Positions 8,023 to 17,260 of a DNA stretch of 40,014 nucleotides are shown here, in pieces. The notes below the pieces were generated by a model, which saw nothing but the letters and a program-made list of their open reading frames with translations, ran no database searches and was not told the DNA's origin. The stretch's first letter is position 1. The number at the start of each line of letters is the position of its first letter. The stretch lies in NCBI GenBank assembly GCA_020852925.1, contig JADYZU010000083.1, positions 1 to 40,014 of the forward strand, written 5' to 3'. This DNA comes from Rubellimicrobium sp. Its GTDB lineage: Bacteria > Pseudomonadota > Alphaproteobacteria > Rhodobacterales > Rhodobacteraceae. Made by a program: the position numbers and the translations under genes.

Positions 8023-8583
8023 TTAGCCCGCGATCATCGCCTCGATGATGGCGCGGGCCGATTCGCTGTCCCAGTCGGCAACGCCGATCAGCCGTCCGAC
8101 CTCGCCGCCCTCGCGGTCGAGCAGCACCGAGATCGGCAATCCCAGAACCCCCATCGCCCGCGCCAGATCCTGACGCGGATCGGCCATGCGCGGCAGCTCC
8201 TCGGCCCCGACCGAGGCCAGGAAATCCTCGACCGCGACCGGATCGTTGCGGCCGGTGGCGATGGTCAGCACGCGGAAATCCTCGCCCCCGAGCGCGGCCT
8301 CGAGCGCGGCCAGCGTCGGCATCTCCTCGCGGCAGGGGGCGCACCAGGTCGCCCAGAAGTTCACCAGCACCACCTGCCCGCGATAGTCGCCCAGGGTGAC
8401 TTCGGCGCCCTGCTCGTCCAGGAAGGCGATCTCGGGCACCGGCAGCGGCTCTGCGGTCAGCGTGAGCTTTTCCATGTCGCCCGCCCTGAGCGTGGCCAGA
8501 TCCGGCCCGCCGGCCCCTTCGGCCGCCACGCCGTTTGCAGCGGCAAGGGCCGACAGGTAAAGAGCGATGAACACCAGACGCAT
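8023..8583 (-). CDS. TlpA-like periplasmic thioredoxin/redoxin
   Basis: 186-residue exported thiol-disulfide oxidoreductase. The N-terminus [23 protein letters not shown] is a signal sequence with probable cleavage after AQ/VAA-type alanines near residue 21. The thioredoxin fold follows, with the redox motif W80-C-A-P-C84 in [18 protein letters not shown] and the cis-proline region [12 protein letters not shown]. It would act in the periplasm, for example on cytochrome c or other disulfides; its partner cannot be read here. The open frame extends upstream across argH, but the Met at 8583, with AGGGGA a few bases before it, gives a proper signal peptide. It diverges from argH with only 40 bases between the starts, an arrangement I recall from Rhodobacteraceae. 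Confidence 0.9.
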   Translation of the reverse strand: MRLVFIALYLSALAAANGVAAEGAGGPDLATLRAGDMEKLTLTAEPLPVPEIAFLDEQGAEVTLGDYRGQVVLVNFWATWCAPCREEMPTLAALEAALGGEDFRVLTIATGRNDPVAVEDFLASVGAEELPRMADPRQDLARAMGVLGLPISVLLDREGGEVGRLIGVADWDSESARAIIEAMIAG

Positions 8584-8623
8584 TGCGATCCCCTGTGGCG
8601 ATGCCCCGAAAGGCCGAAGAAGC

Positions 8624-10012
8624 ATGAGCACGAAGTCCAACACGATGTGGGGTGGCCGATTTGCCACCGGGCCGGACGCGATCATGGAGGCGATCAACGC
8701 CTCGATCGGGTTCGACCAGCGGCTTGCGGCCCAGGACATCGCCGGTTCGCGCGCCCATGCGGCGATGCTCGCCGCGACAGGCATCATAGAGCCTAGCGAT
8801 GCCGAGGCGATCCGGGAAGGGCTGCTCACCGTCTTGTCAGAGATCGAGGCCGGCACCTTTGCCTTTTCCACCGCGCTCGAGGACATCCACATGAACGTGG
8901 AGGCCCGCCTGAAGGAACTGATCGGCGAAGCGGCGGGCCGTCTGCATACCGCGCGGTCGCGCAATGACCAGGTTGCCGTCGATTTCCGCCTCTGGGTGCG
9001 CGCCCAGTGCGACGCGGCCGATGCGGCGCTGGCCGGGTTGCAGCGCGCGCTTGTGACGCAGGCCGAGGCGGGCGCCGACATGATCATGCCGGGTTTCACC
9101 CATCTTCAGGTGGCGCAGCCCGTCACCTTCGGCCACCACATGCTGGCCTATGTCGAGATGTTCGCCCGTGACCGGAGCCGGTTCGCGGATGCGCGCCTGC
9201 GCATGAACGAAAGCCCGCTTGGTGCCGCCGCGCTGGCGGGCACGTCGTTTCCCGTCGACCGGCGCATGACGGCGGCGGCGCTGGGCTTTGACCGGCCGAT
9301 GGCCAATTCGCTCGACGCGGTCTCGGACCGGGACTTCGCCCTCGAATTCCTGTCGGCGGCGACGATCTGCGCCATGCATCTGTCGCGGCTGGCCGAGGAA
9401 CTGGTGATCTGGTCCACCGCGCAATTCCGCTTCGTGCGCCTGTCGGACCGCTGGTCGACGGGTTCCTCGATCATGCCGCAAAAGCGCAACCCCGACGCTG
9501 CCGAACTGATCCGCGCCAAAATCGGCCGGATCATGGGGGCGCAGATCGGCCTCATGACGGTGATGAAGGGGCTGCCCCTCGCCTATTCCAAGGACATGCA
9601 GGAGGACAAGGAACAGGTGTTCGACGCGGCCGACAGCCTTGCGCTCGCGCTGGCGGCGATGACGGGCATGGTGTCCGACCTCACCCCCGCCCCCGAGGTG
9701 ATGCGCGCCGCCGCCGCCACCGGATTCGCCACCGCCACCGATCTGGCGGACTGGCTCGTGCGCGAACCGGGCCTGCCCTTCCGCGAGGCGCATCACGTCA
9801 CCGGCGCCCTTGTCGCCATGGCCGAGGCACGGGGCTGCGACCTGCCGGACCTCACGCTCGATGACATGCGTTCGGTGCATCCTTCCATCAGCGAAGGGGT
9901 GTTCGCCGTGCTCGGGGTGGACAACTCGGTGGCCAGCCGCCGCTCCGAAGGCGGCACCGCCCCCGAGAGGGTGCGCGAACAGGTGGCGCGCTGGAAGGAA
10001 ATCCTGGCATGA
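8624..10012 (+). CDS. argH: Argininosuccinate lyase
   Basis: 462-residue enzyme of the fumarase/aspartase superfamily, converting argininosuccinate to arginine and fumarate in the last step of arginine biosynthesis. It has the N-terminal SNTMWGGRF, the HTARSRNDQ substrate loop (108-116), T159-H160 (the probable catalytic His region) and the lyase signature [11 protein letters not shown] (280-290). The length matches the family. The start was set at [11 protein letters not shown] (8624) rather than an upstream in-frame ATG at 8567, because the shorter form aligns with the family and avoids overlap with the divergent gene. It overlaps the following small lipoprotein gene by ATGA. Confidence 0.97.
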   Translation: MSTKSNTMWGGRFATGPDAIMEAINASIGFDQRLAAQDIAGSRAHAAMLAATGIIEPSDAEAIREGLLTVLSEIEAGTFAFSTALEDIHMNVEARLKELIGEAAGRLHTARSRNDQVAVDFRLWVRAQCDAADAALAGLQRALVTQAEAGADMIMPGFTHLQVAQPVTFGHHMLAYVEMFARDRSRFADARLRMNESPLGAAALAGTSFPVDRRMTAAALGFDRPMANSLDAVSDRDFALEFLSAATICAMHLSRLAEELVIWSTAQFRFVRLSDRWSTGSSIMPQKRNPDAAELIRAKIGRIMGAQIGLMTVMKGLPLAYSKDMQEDKEQVFDAADSLALALAAMTGMVSDLTPAPEVMRAAAATGFATATDLADWLVREPGLPFREAHHVTGALVAMAEARGCDLPDLTLDDMRSVHPSISEGVFAVLGVDNSVASRRSEGGTAPERVREQVARWKEILA

Positions 10013-10170
10013 GGGCGCTCGCGGTCCTTGTGCTGCTGGCGCTGGCCGGCTGCGGCGCCGACGGCGCCCCCGAGGCCCCGGTTGCGGCGCAATCCGGGGC
10101 CTCGGCCGGGGCATCGGCCGCGCCGCAGGGGGGGGACACGATCTCGGTCGGCCTGCCTGCGGCGGATTGA
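10009..10170 (+). CDS. Small lipoprotein downstream of argH
   Basis: A 53-residue open frame starting in the ATGA that ends argH. The N-terminus [19 protein letters not shown] is a short lipoprotein signal with lipobox LAGC, giving Cys15 as the lipidated residue. The mature part is Ala/Pro/Gly-rich and ends ISVGLPAAD. Short lipoproteins with CG-x-x-G after the lipobox, like the LptM (YifL) group, occur next to argH or lysA/dapF in many proteobacteria. That link is an inference from position and size; the LptM core CGLKGPLY is not present. The diaminopimelate decarboxylase gene often found next is absent here. Confidence 0.75.
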   Translation: MRALAVLVLLALAGCGADGAPEAPVAAQSGASAGASAAPQGGDTISVGLPAAD

Positions 10171-10228
10171 CCGCGGGCGGATGGCGGCGGACAATCGCGC
10201 CGGCGAACCGGGAGCGGAGGGCGCGACG

Positions 10229-10681
10229 ATGGGGGCAGGGGCAGGGTGGATTGCGGGGGTGGCGGCGCTTGGCCTGTCCCTTGGCGGCATGGCGCAGGCC
10301 GAAGGGCGGCCGATCACGCTGCATCTCGAATTCGCGGGCGATACCGCGGCCACGCTTGTCGGGATGGGCGAATGGGTGACCATCAGCGCCTTTTACGCCG
10401 GCATCGCCGTCGCGCCCGAGGCCCCGCTTGAAGAGGACGGATCGGTCTATCTGGGCGACGAGACGCTGCGCGTCTTTCCGGCCGACCAGACCGTCACCCT
10501 TGCCGGCCCGCCGCAATTCGTGCCCGCCGGCTGGACCGACGAGGTGCTGATCAACGTGAACGTGTTCACCGCGCGCTTCGCGGCCGAGGACAACCTGATC
10601 GACTGCGATTTCATCGACGGCCCGGTGGCCGAAGTCGCCCTGGCCGAGAACACCATCAGATGCGGCCTGATCGCCCCCTGA
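10229..10681 (+). CDS. Secreted protein of unknown function
   Basis: Not recognised. The 150-residue product begins with a signal peptide, MGAGAGWIAGVAALGLSLGGMAQA, cut before EGRPITLHLEF. The mature part is acidic and rich in beta-type segments (ITLHLEFAGDTAATLVGMGEWVTISAFYAG, shortened here to its start HLEFAGDTA). It contains two cysteines (IDCDF and IRCGL) that could form a disulfide in the periplasm. The start at 10229 was chosen for its strong GGAGG at 10216-10220 and because it opens the signal peptide; a longer frame from 10181 is possible but lacks these. It lies 58 bases after the small lipoprotein and may be cotranscribed with argH. It converges on parC. Confidence 0.75.
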   Translation: MGAGAGWIAGVAALGLSLGGMAQAEGRPITLHLEFAGDTAATLVGMGEWVTISAFYAGIAVAPEAPLEEDGSVYLGDETLRVFPADQTVTLAGPPQFVPAGWTDEVLINVNVFTARFAAEDNLIDCDFIDGPVAEVALAENTIRCGLIAP

Positions 10682-10715
10682 TCGCAACAGTCAGGGGCGC
10701 GCGGGGCAAGGGGGC

Positions 10716-10734
10716 CGGGCGCGCGCGGCGCCCG
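10716..10734. terminator. GC hairpin between convergent genes
   Basis: CGGGCGC-gcgcg-GCGCCCG, a perfect 7-bp stem with a 5-base loop, lies in the 57-base gap between the secreted-protein gene and parC. It could terminate either direction. There is no T-run. Confidence 0.35.
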
Positions 10735-10738
10735 CCTC

Positions 10739-13066
10739 TCAGTTGAAGCGGTTGTCGCGCGGGAATCCGCGCGGCGCCATGCGGCCCGAACCCGCGCGCT
10801 TGCCCAGCCATTCGGCAAGATCGGTTTCGGTGCGCGTGCGCCCGGCCGGATCATGCCAGGACAGCCCCTCGGCCAGCGTGAGCGTGGCGACATCCGACAG
10901 CCCGCCGTCCTTGTAGGCCTGAAGGCGCACACCCTTGCCGCGGCCCATCTCGGGCAGGTCGGCCAGCGGGAACACCAGCAGCTTGCGGTTCTCGCCCACC
11001 ACCGCGACGTGATCGCCCGCCACCGGCACGCAGACCCGTGCCACCGCGCCGGCCGCAAGGTTCAGCACCTGCCGCCCGGCCCGGGTCTGGGCCACCACCT
11101 CGTCCTCGGCCACGATGAAACCGTCGCCGGCCGACGAGGCAACGATGAGCTTGCGTCCCGGCACATGCACGAACATCGCCGCCACCCGCGCCTCGTTCGG
11201 CAGGTCCACCATGAGGCGCAGCGGTTCGCCCATGCCGCGCCCGCCCGGCAGGTTGGCGGCCAGAACGGTATGGAACCGCCCGTCCGACCCCATGATGATG
11301 ATGCGGTCCGTGGTCTCGGCGTGGAAACGGTAAAGCCCGCGGTCCCCGTCCTTGAAGCGCACATCGGCATCGGCGGCCAGATGGCCCTTCATCGCCCGCA
11401 CCCAGCCCATTTCCGAACAGATGACGGTGACGGGCTCGCGCTCGATCATGGCCTCGATCGGCACCTCGGCCTCCTCGCCGGCGGTGCCAAAGGCGGTGCG
11501 GCGCGCGCCGCCGGCGGTGCCGGGGCCGAAACTGCGCAACGCCTCGTCGAGTTCCTCGCCGATCCGGGCCCATTGCAGGCGTCCGCTCTCGAGCAGATCC
11601 TCGATCCCGGCGCGTTCGCGCAGCAGTTCGTCCTGTTCGCGCAGCAGTTCGATTTCCTCGAGCCGGCGCAGGCTGCGCAGGCGCATGTTCAGGATCGCCT
11701 CGGCCTGCACCTCGGAAAGCCCCTCGCCCGGCGCCACCGGACCAAGGGTCAGGGGCGAGCGGTAGTCGCCCTCATCCGTGGCGCGCGCCACCTTGCGCGA
11801 CCAGTCCTCGGCCATGAGCGCGGCCTTGGGGTCGCTGTCATAGCGGATGATGTCGATCACCCGGTCAAGGTTCAGGAAGGCGGTGATGAACCCCTCGAGC
11901 ACCTCGAGCCGGTGGTCGATCTTGCCCAGCCGGTGGCGCGACCGGCGCAGCAGCACCTCGCGCCGGTGGTCGAGGAAGGCGCGCAGCAGGTCGCGCAGCG
12001 AACAGACGCGCGGCGTCACCCCGTCGATCAGCACGTTCATGTTCATGGCAAAGCGCGTCTCGAGATCCGAGTTGCGCCAGAGCATCCCCATGAGCATCGC
12101 CGGCTCGACCGTGCGCGCGCGCGGTTCAAGGACGATGCGGATGTCGGCCGCCGATTCGTCGCGCACATCGGCCAGCGCCGGCACCTTCTTCGAGGTGACG
12201 AGTTCGGCCAGCCGTTCGATCAGGCGCGACTTCTGCACCGCATAGGGGATTTCGGTGACGACGATCTGCCACTGGCCGCGGCCCAGATCCTCGACCTGCC
12301 ACTTCGCCCGCAGCCGCAGCGATCCGCGCCCGGTGCGGTAGGCGTCGAGGATTGCCTCGGGCGGCTCGACGATCACGCCGCCGGTCGGGAAATCGGGGCC
12401 GGGGACATGCGCGACAAGGGCGGCGTCGTCGGCCTCGGGATGGGCGATCAGATGATGGCAGGCGGCGATCAGTTCGCCGATGTTGTGGGGCGGGATGTTG
12501 GTGGCCATGCCGACCGCGATCCCGGCGGCGCCATTGGCCAGCAGGTTCGGGAACGCGCCGGGCAGCACGACCGGCTCGCTCAGAGTGCCGTCGTAGTTCG
12601 GGCGGAAATCGACCGCGTCCTCGTCGAGCCCGGCCAGAAGCGCCTCGGCCGCGGCGGCCATGCGCGCCTCGGTATAGCGGGCGGCGGCGGCGGCATCGCC
12701 GTCGATGTTGCCGAAATTGCCCTGTCCGTCCACCAGCGGATAGCGCATGGCGAAATCCTGCGCGAGGCGCACCATCGCGTCATAGATCGCCGCGTCGCCA
12801 TGCGGGTGGTAGTTGCCCATCACGTCGCCGGCGATCTTGGCCGACTTGCGAAACCCCCCCGAAGAGGCCAGCCGCAATTCGCGCATCGCGAACAGGATGC
12901 GCCGGTGGACGGGTTTCAGCCCGTCGCGCGCATCGGGCAGCGCGCGATGCATGATCGTCGAAAGGGCATAGGTCAGATAGCGCTCGCCGATGGCGCGGCG
13001 CAGCGGTTCGCTCACTTCGCGGCCCGGGACGGGGCCGGAGGACTCGTCGGTCGGATCTTCGGACAT
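10739..13066 (-). CDS. parC: DNA topoisomerase IV subunit A
   Basis: 775-residue type IIA topoisomerase A subunit, which with ParE decatenates daughter chromosomes. The breakage-reunion domain shows [19 protein letters not shown] (44-62), [19 protein letters not shown] (80-98) and the active-site tyrosine Y131 in ARYTEARM. The C-terminal part has irregular beta-pinwheel-type repeats ([31 protein letters not shown]). No canonical GyrA box (QRRGGKG) was seen, which together with the length favours ParC over GyrA. The start at [10 protein letters not shown] was chosen because the upstream frame extension is Arg/Pro-rich noise. At the two main quinolone-resistance positions the protein has Ala92 and Asp96, where E. 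coli ParC has Ser80 and Glu84. Confidence 0.93.
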   Translation of the reverse strand: MSEDPTDESSGPVPGREVSEPLRRAIGERYLTYALSTIMHRALPDARDGLKPVHRRILFAMRELRLASSGGFRKSAKIAGDVMGNYHPHGDAAIYDAMVRLAQDFAMRYPLVDGQGNFGNIDGDAAAAARYTEARMAAAAEALLAGLDEDAVDFRPNYDGTLSEPVVLPGAFPNLLANGAAGIAVGMATNIPPHNIGELIAACHHLIAHPEADDAALVAHVPGPDFPTGGVIVEPPEAILDAYRTGRGSLRLRAKWQVEDLGRGQWQIVVTEIPYAVQKSRLIERLAELVTSKKVPALADVRDESAADIRIVLEPRARTVEPAMLMGMLWRNSDLETRFAMNMNVLIDGVTPRVCSLRDLLRAFLDHRREVLLRRSRHRLGKIDHRLEVLEGFITAFLNLDRVIDIIRYDSDPKAALMAEDWSRKVARATDEGDYRSPLTLGPVAPGEGLSEVQAEAILNMRLRSLRRLEEIELLREQDELLRERAGIEDLLESGRLQWARIGEELDEALRSFGPGTAGGARRTAFGTAGEEAEVPIEAMIEREPVTVICSEMGWVRAMKGHLAADADVRFKDGDRGLYRFHAETTDRIIIMGSDGRFHTVLAANLPGGRGMGEPLRLMVDLPNEARVAAMFVHVPGRKLIVASSAGDGFIVAEDEVVAQTRAGRQVLNLAAGAVARVCVPVAGDHVAVVGENRKLLVFPLADLPEMGRGKGVRLQAYKDGGLSDVATLTLAEGLSWHDPAGRTRTETDLAEWLGKRAGSGRMAPRGFPRDNRFN

Positions 13067-13246
13067 GGCGCCCGCTCTAGCGGCAGATCGCGGCTGAGGC
13101 CAGACGGTTTTGCGCAGGGCCGGCGGGCGGCGCGCCGCGCCGGCGGGGCCTTGCCGGGACGCGGCGTGCAATTTTCTCCCCGGTGACAAGGGAAATGGTG
13201 TAGGCTAGGGGCGAGAGAGGCAGGTCGAACCTCCGGGAGCAGAGCC

Positions 13247-13816
13247 GTGAACCGTTTCGTCTTCGTGTCCCTGCTGGTGATGGCATGGGCCTATTGGGAA
13301 TTGTCGGGGGGCGCCGGTTTCGTCCCCGAAACCCGGCCCGCCGCCGAAGGGGTCACCGTCACCCGCGCCGACACGAGCGTGATCGACACGCTTGCCCCGC
13401 CTGCGCCGGCCGATCCGTTCGCGGCCGACCCCGTCAGCGAACCCCTGGCCGAGGCCCTGCCCGGCCTTGCACCCGAAGCCCTGCCTGCGGGCGACGACGG
13501 CATCGACGCCGTGCTGGGGGACGTGGTCGGGGCGGCGCCCGAAATCGCGCCCGAACCCGCCTTCGAGGGCAACCCCCTCATCACCCCCGAAGGGCCGGCC
13601 GCCACCCCGGTGGCCGACCTGCGCGTTGTCACCGGCAACCGCGTGAACCTGCGCGAGGGGCCGGGCACCGGACATGCGCAGATCGGGCAACTGACCTCGG
13701 GCACCATCCTCGAGGTGGTCGAGACCACGGCCGACGGCTGGGCGCGGATCATGGTGCAGGGCAGCGGCGAGACCGGCTGGATGTCGGCCAGTTTCCTCAT
13801 GCCGCTGAACGGCTAG
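13247..13816 (+). CDS. SH3b-domain envelope protein
   Basis: 189-residue protein with an N-terminal hydrophobic segment (MNRFVFVSLLVMAWAYWELSGG, first 19 residues) that serves as signal or anchor. A Pro/Ala-rich acidic linker of about 95 residues follows. The C-terminal bacterial SH3 domain runs from about residue 122: RVVTGNRVNLREGPGTGHAQIG, then GTILEVVETTADGWARI and GETGWMSASFL. SH3b domains of this kind bind peptidoglycan or cell-wall peptides, so an envelope role in the periplasm is likely. The start is GTG, supported by GGGAG about 7 bases before it. It diverges from parC across 180 bases that must hold both promoters, and precedes the SDR gene by 19 bases. Confidence 0.85.
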   Translation: MNRFVFVSLLVMAWAYWELSGGAGFVPETRPAAEGVTVTRADTSVIDTLAPPAPADPFAADPVSEPLAEALPGLAPEALPAGDDGIDAVLGDVVGAAPEIAPEPAFEGNPLITPEGPAATPVADLRVVTGNRVNLREGPGTGHAQIGQLTSGTILEVVETTADGWARIMVQGSGETGWMSASFLMPLNG

Positions 13817-13835
13817 GCCGGCGATTTCGCGCAAC

Positions 13836-14660
13836 ATGGCCCGCAGCATCCTCATCACCGGCGCCTCGTCGGGAATCGGTCTTGACGCGGCGCGCGGCCT
13901 GCATGCCCGCGGCTGGCGGGTCTTTGCCTCGTGCCGCCGGCCCGAGGATGGCGACCGTCTGCGCGCGCTGGGGATCGAGAGCCCGCTCATCGACGTGGAC
14001 GACCCCGACAGCATCGCCGCCGGCCTTGACGAGGTTCTTGCCGCCACGGGCGGCACGCTCGATGCCCTTTACAACAACGCCGCCTTCGCCTGCCCCGGCG
14101 CGGTCGAGGATCTGCCGCGCGACGCGCTGCGCGCCATCTTCGAGACAAACCTGTTCGGTGCGCTCGATCTGACCAACCGGGTGATCCCGGTGATGCGGGC
14201 GCAGGGGCAGGGGCGGATCGTCTGGTGTTCCTCGGTGCTGGGCCTTGTCACGGCGAAATGGCGCGGCGCCTATGTGGCGACGAAATTCGCCATGGAGGGT
14301 CTGGTGGATACGCTGCGCCTCGAGATGCGGGGCACCGGCATCCATGTGAGCCTGCTTGAACCGGGGCCGATCACCTCGCGCATCCGGGAAAACTCGATCC
14401 CGCATTTCGAACGGCACATCGACTGGGAACACAGCGCGCGGCGGGCCGAATACGAACGCCTCCTGCACCGCCTCTACAAGGCGCGCGGGCCGGACCGGTT
14501 CGAACTGCCGCCCGAGGCGGTGACGCGGCAGTTGATCCACGCGCTGGAGAGTGCCGCGCCCCGCCCGCGCTATCGCATCACGACGCCGACACGGCTCGCC
14601 TGGGCGATGCGCCGCTTCCTGCCGACACGGGCGGTCGATCACATCCTTTCGCGGCAGTGA
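13836..14660 (+). CDS. Short-chain dehydrogenase/reductase
   Basis: 274-residue classical SDR. It shows the cofactor motif TGASSGIG (8-15), the structural NNA (80-82), the catalytic serine region CSSVLG (131-136) and YVATK (Y146, K150). The substrate is unknown. The C-terminal extension, from about residue 195, contains a RENSIPHFERHIDWEHS-type segment seen in SDRs that act on larger or lipid-like substrates, but this is not specific. It lies 19 bases after the SH3b gene, so the two may be cotranscribed. A hairpin follows. Confidence 0.9.
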   Translation: MARSILITGASSGIGLDAARGLHARGWRVFASCRRPEDGDRLRALGIESPLIDVDDPDSIAAGLDEVLAATGGTLDALYNNAAFACPGAVEDLPRDALRAIFETNLFGALDLTNRVIPVMRAQGQGRIVWCSSVLGLVTAKWRGAYVATKFAMEGLVDTLRLEMRGTGIHVSLLEPGPITSRIRENSIPHFERHIDWEHSARRAEYERLLHRLYKARGPDRFELPPEAVTRQLIHALESAAPRPRYRITTPTRLAWAMRRFLPTRAVDHILSRQ

Positions 14661-14676
14661 CGCCTGACATTCCCGC

Positions 14677-14700
14677 CCGGCCCTGCTAGACCGGGGCCGG
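14677..14700. terminator. GC hairpin after the SDR gene
   Basis: CCGGCCC (14677-14683) and GGGCCGG (14694-14700) form a perfect 7-bp stem around a 10-base loop containing CTAGA. It may end the SDR transcript. The CTAGA could equally be part of a promoter for the next gene, whose AGGAGG lies just downstream. Confidence 0.35.
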
Positions 14701-14715
14701 CGACAGGAGGCCTCG

Positions 14716-14919
14716 ATGCTCAGCGACCCGTTCTTTCTCATCGCCGCGGCGGCGGTCCTGGCGGTTCTCGTCATTCTGATGTTCGGCATCGCCACCTTCG
14801 CGCGCGGCGGCGAGTTCAACCGCAGGAACGCGAACCGCATCATGCGCTGGCGGGTGGGGGCGCAACTGGTGGCGGTCCTGATCATCGCCGTGCTGGCCTT
14901 CCTGCGCAACGGGGCCTGA
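14716..14919 (+). CDS. HIG1-type twin-transmembrane protein
   Basis: 67-residue protein with two hydrophobic helices (about 6-25 and 49-63) separated by a basic loop. The loop reads RRNANRIMRWRVGAQ; N40-x3-R44-x-R46-x3-Q50 closely matches the HIG1 motif (Q/I)x3(R/H)xRx3Q of Rcf1-type proteins, which associate with cytochrome c oxidase or respiratory supercomplexes. Small HIG1 proteins next to a PduO-type adenosyltransferase recur in Rhodobacteraceae. A strong GACAGGAGG precedes the ATG. Only two bases separate it from the next gene, so the two are cotranscribed, although no functional link to cobalamin is obvious. Confidence 0.82.
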   Translation: MLSDPFFLIAAAAVLAVLVILMFGIATFARGGEFNRRNANRIMRWRVGAQLVAVLIIAVLAFLRNGA

Positions 14920-14921
14920 GG

Positions 14922-15494
14922 ATGGTCGTCCTCAACCGCATCTACACCCGCACCGGCGACGGCGGCGACACCGCGCTGTCGGACGGCACGCGCGTGCCGA
15001 AGGAATCGCTCCGGGTCGAGGCCTACGGCACCGTCGACGAACTGAACGCCACGCTGGGGCTGGCGCGGTGTCAGGCCGGGGGTGAAACCGCGCGCCTGCT
15101 GGGGATGATCCAGAACGACCTGTTCGACCTTGGCGCCGACCTGAGCCGCCCGGCGATGGAGCGCGACGGCGAATCGAAATGGCCGGTGCTGCGCATGGTG
15201 CAGGCGCAGGTCGACCGGCTCGAGTCCGAGATCGACGCCATGAACGCGCGGCTGGAGCCGCTGCGGTCCTTCGTGCTGCCGGGGGGCACGCCGCTGGCCG
15301 CGGCGCTGCATCTGTGCCGCACCACCTGCCGGCGGGCAGAGCGGATCGCCGTGGCGCTGAACCGCGCCGAGGGGGCGAATCCGGCGGCGCTGCGCTATCT
15401 CAACCGGCTGTCGGACTGGTTCTTTGTCGCGGCGCGCATCGCCAATGACGAGGGGCGCGGCGATATCCTGTGGCAGCCGGGCGCGAACCGCTGA
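14922..15494 (+). CDS. Cob(I)alamin adenosyltransferase, PduO type
   Basis: 190-residue ATP:corrinoid adenosyltransferase of the PduO family, making adenosylcobalamin in the cytoplasm. Seen are the N-terminal ATP loop YTRTGDGGDTALSDG (8-22), EAYGTVDELNA (33-43), the conserved FVLPGGTPLAAALHLCRTTCRRAER helix region (read from FVLPGG to CRRAER) and the ending YLNRLSDWFFVAAR. The length is normal for the single-domain form. The start at 14922 follows the previous stop by two bases, with AGG overlapping the stop of the HIG1 gene. The 66-base gap to cdd contains a weak imperfect stem. Confidence 0.93.
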   Translation: MVVLNRIYTRTGDGGDTALSDGTRVPKESLRVEAYGTVDELNATLGLARCQAGGETARLLGMIQNDLFDLGADLSRPAMERDGESKWPVLRMVQAQVDRLESEIDAMNARLEPLRSFVLPGGTPLAAALHLCRTTCRRAERIAVALNRAEGANPAALRYLNRLSDWFFVAARIANDEGRGDILWQPGANR

Positions 15495-15560
15495 AGTCCC
15501 GCGCCCGCTTGCCGCCGGGCGCGGCTGCGGGCAAGACTGCCCTGTCCAAGGAGATCGCCC

Positions 15561-15947
15561 ATGACCCTGCTTGATCAGGCCGCCGCCATCCGTGACCGCG
15601 CCTATGCGCCCTATTCCGGCTTTCAGGTCGGGGCGGCGATCCGGGCCGAATCGGGGGCGGTCTATACCGGCGTGAATGTCGAGAACGCCGCCTATCCGCA
15701 GGGCACCTGCGCCGAGGCGGGGGCGATCGCCGCGATGGTGCTGGCCGGCGACCGGCGCATCGCCGAGGTCGCGGTCATCGCCGATGCCACGGTCCCGGTC
15801 GCGCCCTGCGGCGGCTGCCGGCAGAAGATCATGGAATTTGCGGGGCCGGACGTGCGGGTGACGATGGCGAACCTTCAGGGCGCGCGCGTGACCATGACCA
15901 TGGCCGAACTCCTGCCCGGCGCCTTCCTGCCGGAACACATGGGCTGA
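15561..15947 (+). CDS. cdd: Cytidine deaminase
   Basis: 128-residue homotetrameric-type cytidine/deoxycytidine deaminase, making uridine or deoxyuridine plus ammonia. The zinc site is complete: C50-A-E52 (the proton-shuttling Glu) and P-C83-G-G-C86. The substrate motif YSGFQVGAA (18-26) and the VNVENAAYPQGTCAEAGAI region also match. AAGGAG sits 8 bases before the ATG. First gene of a salvage operon; deoA starts 5 bases after its stop. Confidence 0.96.
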   Translation: MTLLDQAAAIRDRAYAPYSGFQVGAAIRAESGAVYTGVNVENAAYPQGTCAEAGAIAAMVLAGDRRIAEVAVIADATVPVAPCGGCRQKIMEFAGPDVRVTMANLQGARVTMTMAELLPGAFLPEHMG

Positions 15948-15952
15948 GGCGG

Positions 15953-17260
15953 ATGGACGCGCGGTCGATCATTGCCCGCCTGCGCCGGGGCGAGGCGCCG
16001 GTGCCTGCCGAAATCGCCTGGTTTGCGCAGGGACTGGCGGACGGGACGGTTTCGGATGCGCAGGCGGGGGCCTTTGCCATGGGCGTCTGCCTGAAGGGTC
16101 TGGGCGAGGAGGGGCGCGTCGCCCTCACGCGGGCCATGCGCGATTCGGGCGATGTCCTTGACTGGGGCGCAGGGGCGCCGGTGGTGGACAAGCATTCGAC
16201 CGGCGGCGTGGGCGATTGCGTCTCGCTCGTGCTGGCGCCGGCGCTGGCGGCCTGCGGGATGCGGGTGCCGATGGTCTCGGGGCGGGGCCTGGGCCATACC
16301 GGCGGCACGCTCGACAAGCTCGAATCGATCCCCGGCCTGCGGGTGGACCACGACCGGGCGCGGCTGGGCGCGATCCTCGAGGAGACGGGCTGCTTCATCG
16401 CTTCGGCCACGGGGCGCATCGCCCCGGCCGACCGGCGCCTTTACGCGGTGCGCGATGTCACCGCCACGGTCGAGAGCATCGACCTCATCACCGCCTCGAT
16501 CCTGTCCAAGAAGCTGGCCGCCGGGGTGGGCACGCTGGTTCTGGACGTGAAATGCGGCTCGGGCGCGTTCATGAAGGGCCGCGACGAGGCCGCAGAGCTT
16601 GCGCGGGCGCTGGTCGCGGTCGCCAATGCCGCGGGCTGCCGCACTGCCGCCCTTGTCACCGACATGGACCAGCCCCTGTGCCCCAGCCTTGGCAATGCCC
16701 GCGAAGTGGCGCTTTGCATGGAGATCCTCGGCGGCAACCGCGCCGCGGCGCCGCGCCTTCACGACCTGAGCGTGGCGCTGGGCGCGCGGGTGCTGGCGCT
16801 GACCGGCGAGGACGAGGGCGCTGCGGCAGAACGCCTTGGGGCCGCGATCGCCTCGGGCGCGGCGATGGAGCGCTTCGCGCGCATGGTCGCGCTGATGGGT
16901 GGTCCCCCCGACATGGACGAGGACTGGCGCAGCCACCTGCCGCAGGCGCCGGTGGTGGGCGATGTCGTCGCCCCCGCCGATGGCGTCGTCGCCGCCTGGC
17001 AGGGAGAGGCGCTGGGCCTGGCCGTGGTGGCGCTGGGCGGCGGACGCCGGGTCGAGAGTGACCGCGTCGATCCGGCGGTCGGCCTGTCGGACCTCGTGCC
17101 TGTCGGCACCCGCGTGACCCGGGGCGATCCGCTGGCCACCATCCACGCCCGCAGCGAAGCCGATGCCGAACAGGCGGCCGCCGCCGTCCTGTCGGCGCTG
17201 ATCATCGCCCCCGAAGGGCCTGCGGCGCGTCCCCCTGTCCTTGAAAGGATCGACCCATGA
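15953..17260 (+). CDS. deoA: Thymidine phosphorylase
   Basis: 435-residue pyrimidine-nucleoside phosphorylase, cleaving thymidine or deoxyuridine with phosphate to the base and deoxyribose-1-phosphate. The family signature lies in VSGRGLGHTGGTLDKLES (about 119-136), with the phosphate-binding K80-HSTGGVGD and the VLDVKCGSGAFMK segment. The N-terminal alpha domain and C-terminal alpha/beta domain are both complete. It overlaps deoB by ATGA, coupling production of deoxyribose-1-phosphate to the mutase that consumes it. Confidence 0.96.
   Translation: MDARSIIARLRRGEAPVPAEIAWFAQGLADGTVSDAQAGAFAMGVCLKGLGEEGRVALTRAMRDSGDVLDWGAGAPVVDKHSTGGVGDCVSLVLAPALAACGMRVPMVSGRGLGHTGGTLDKLESIPGLRVDHDRARLGAILEETGCFIASATGRIAPADRRLYAVRDVTATVESIDLITASILSKKLAAGVGTLVLDVKCGSGAFMKGRDEAAELARALVAVANAAGCRTAALVTDMDQPLCPSLGNAREVALCMEILGGNRAAAPRLHDLSVALGARVLALTGEDEGAAAERLGAAIASGAAMERFARMVALMGGPPDMDEDWRSHLPQAPVVGDVVAPADGVVAAWQGEALGLAVVALGGGRRVESDRVDPAVGLSDLVPVGTRVTRGDPLATIHARSEADAEQAAAAVLSALIIAPEGPAARPPVLERIDP

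Noticed and set aside
10739-13066. Calling the topoisomerase subunit GyrA
   Set aside because: No QRRGGKG GyrA box was found, and the length and N-terminus fit ParC better.
10853-13186. A 777-residue plus-strand open frame opposite parC
   Set aside because: His/Gln/Arg-rich shadow of a clearly conserved gene; stop codons are rare in antisense at this GC content.
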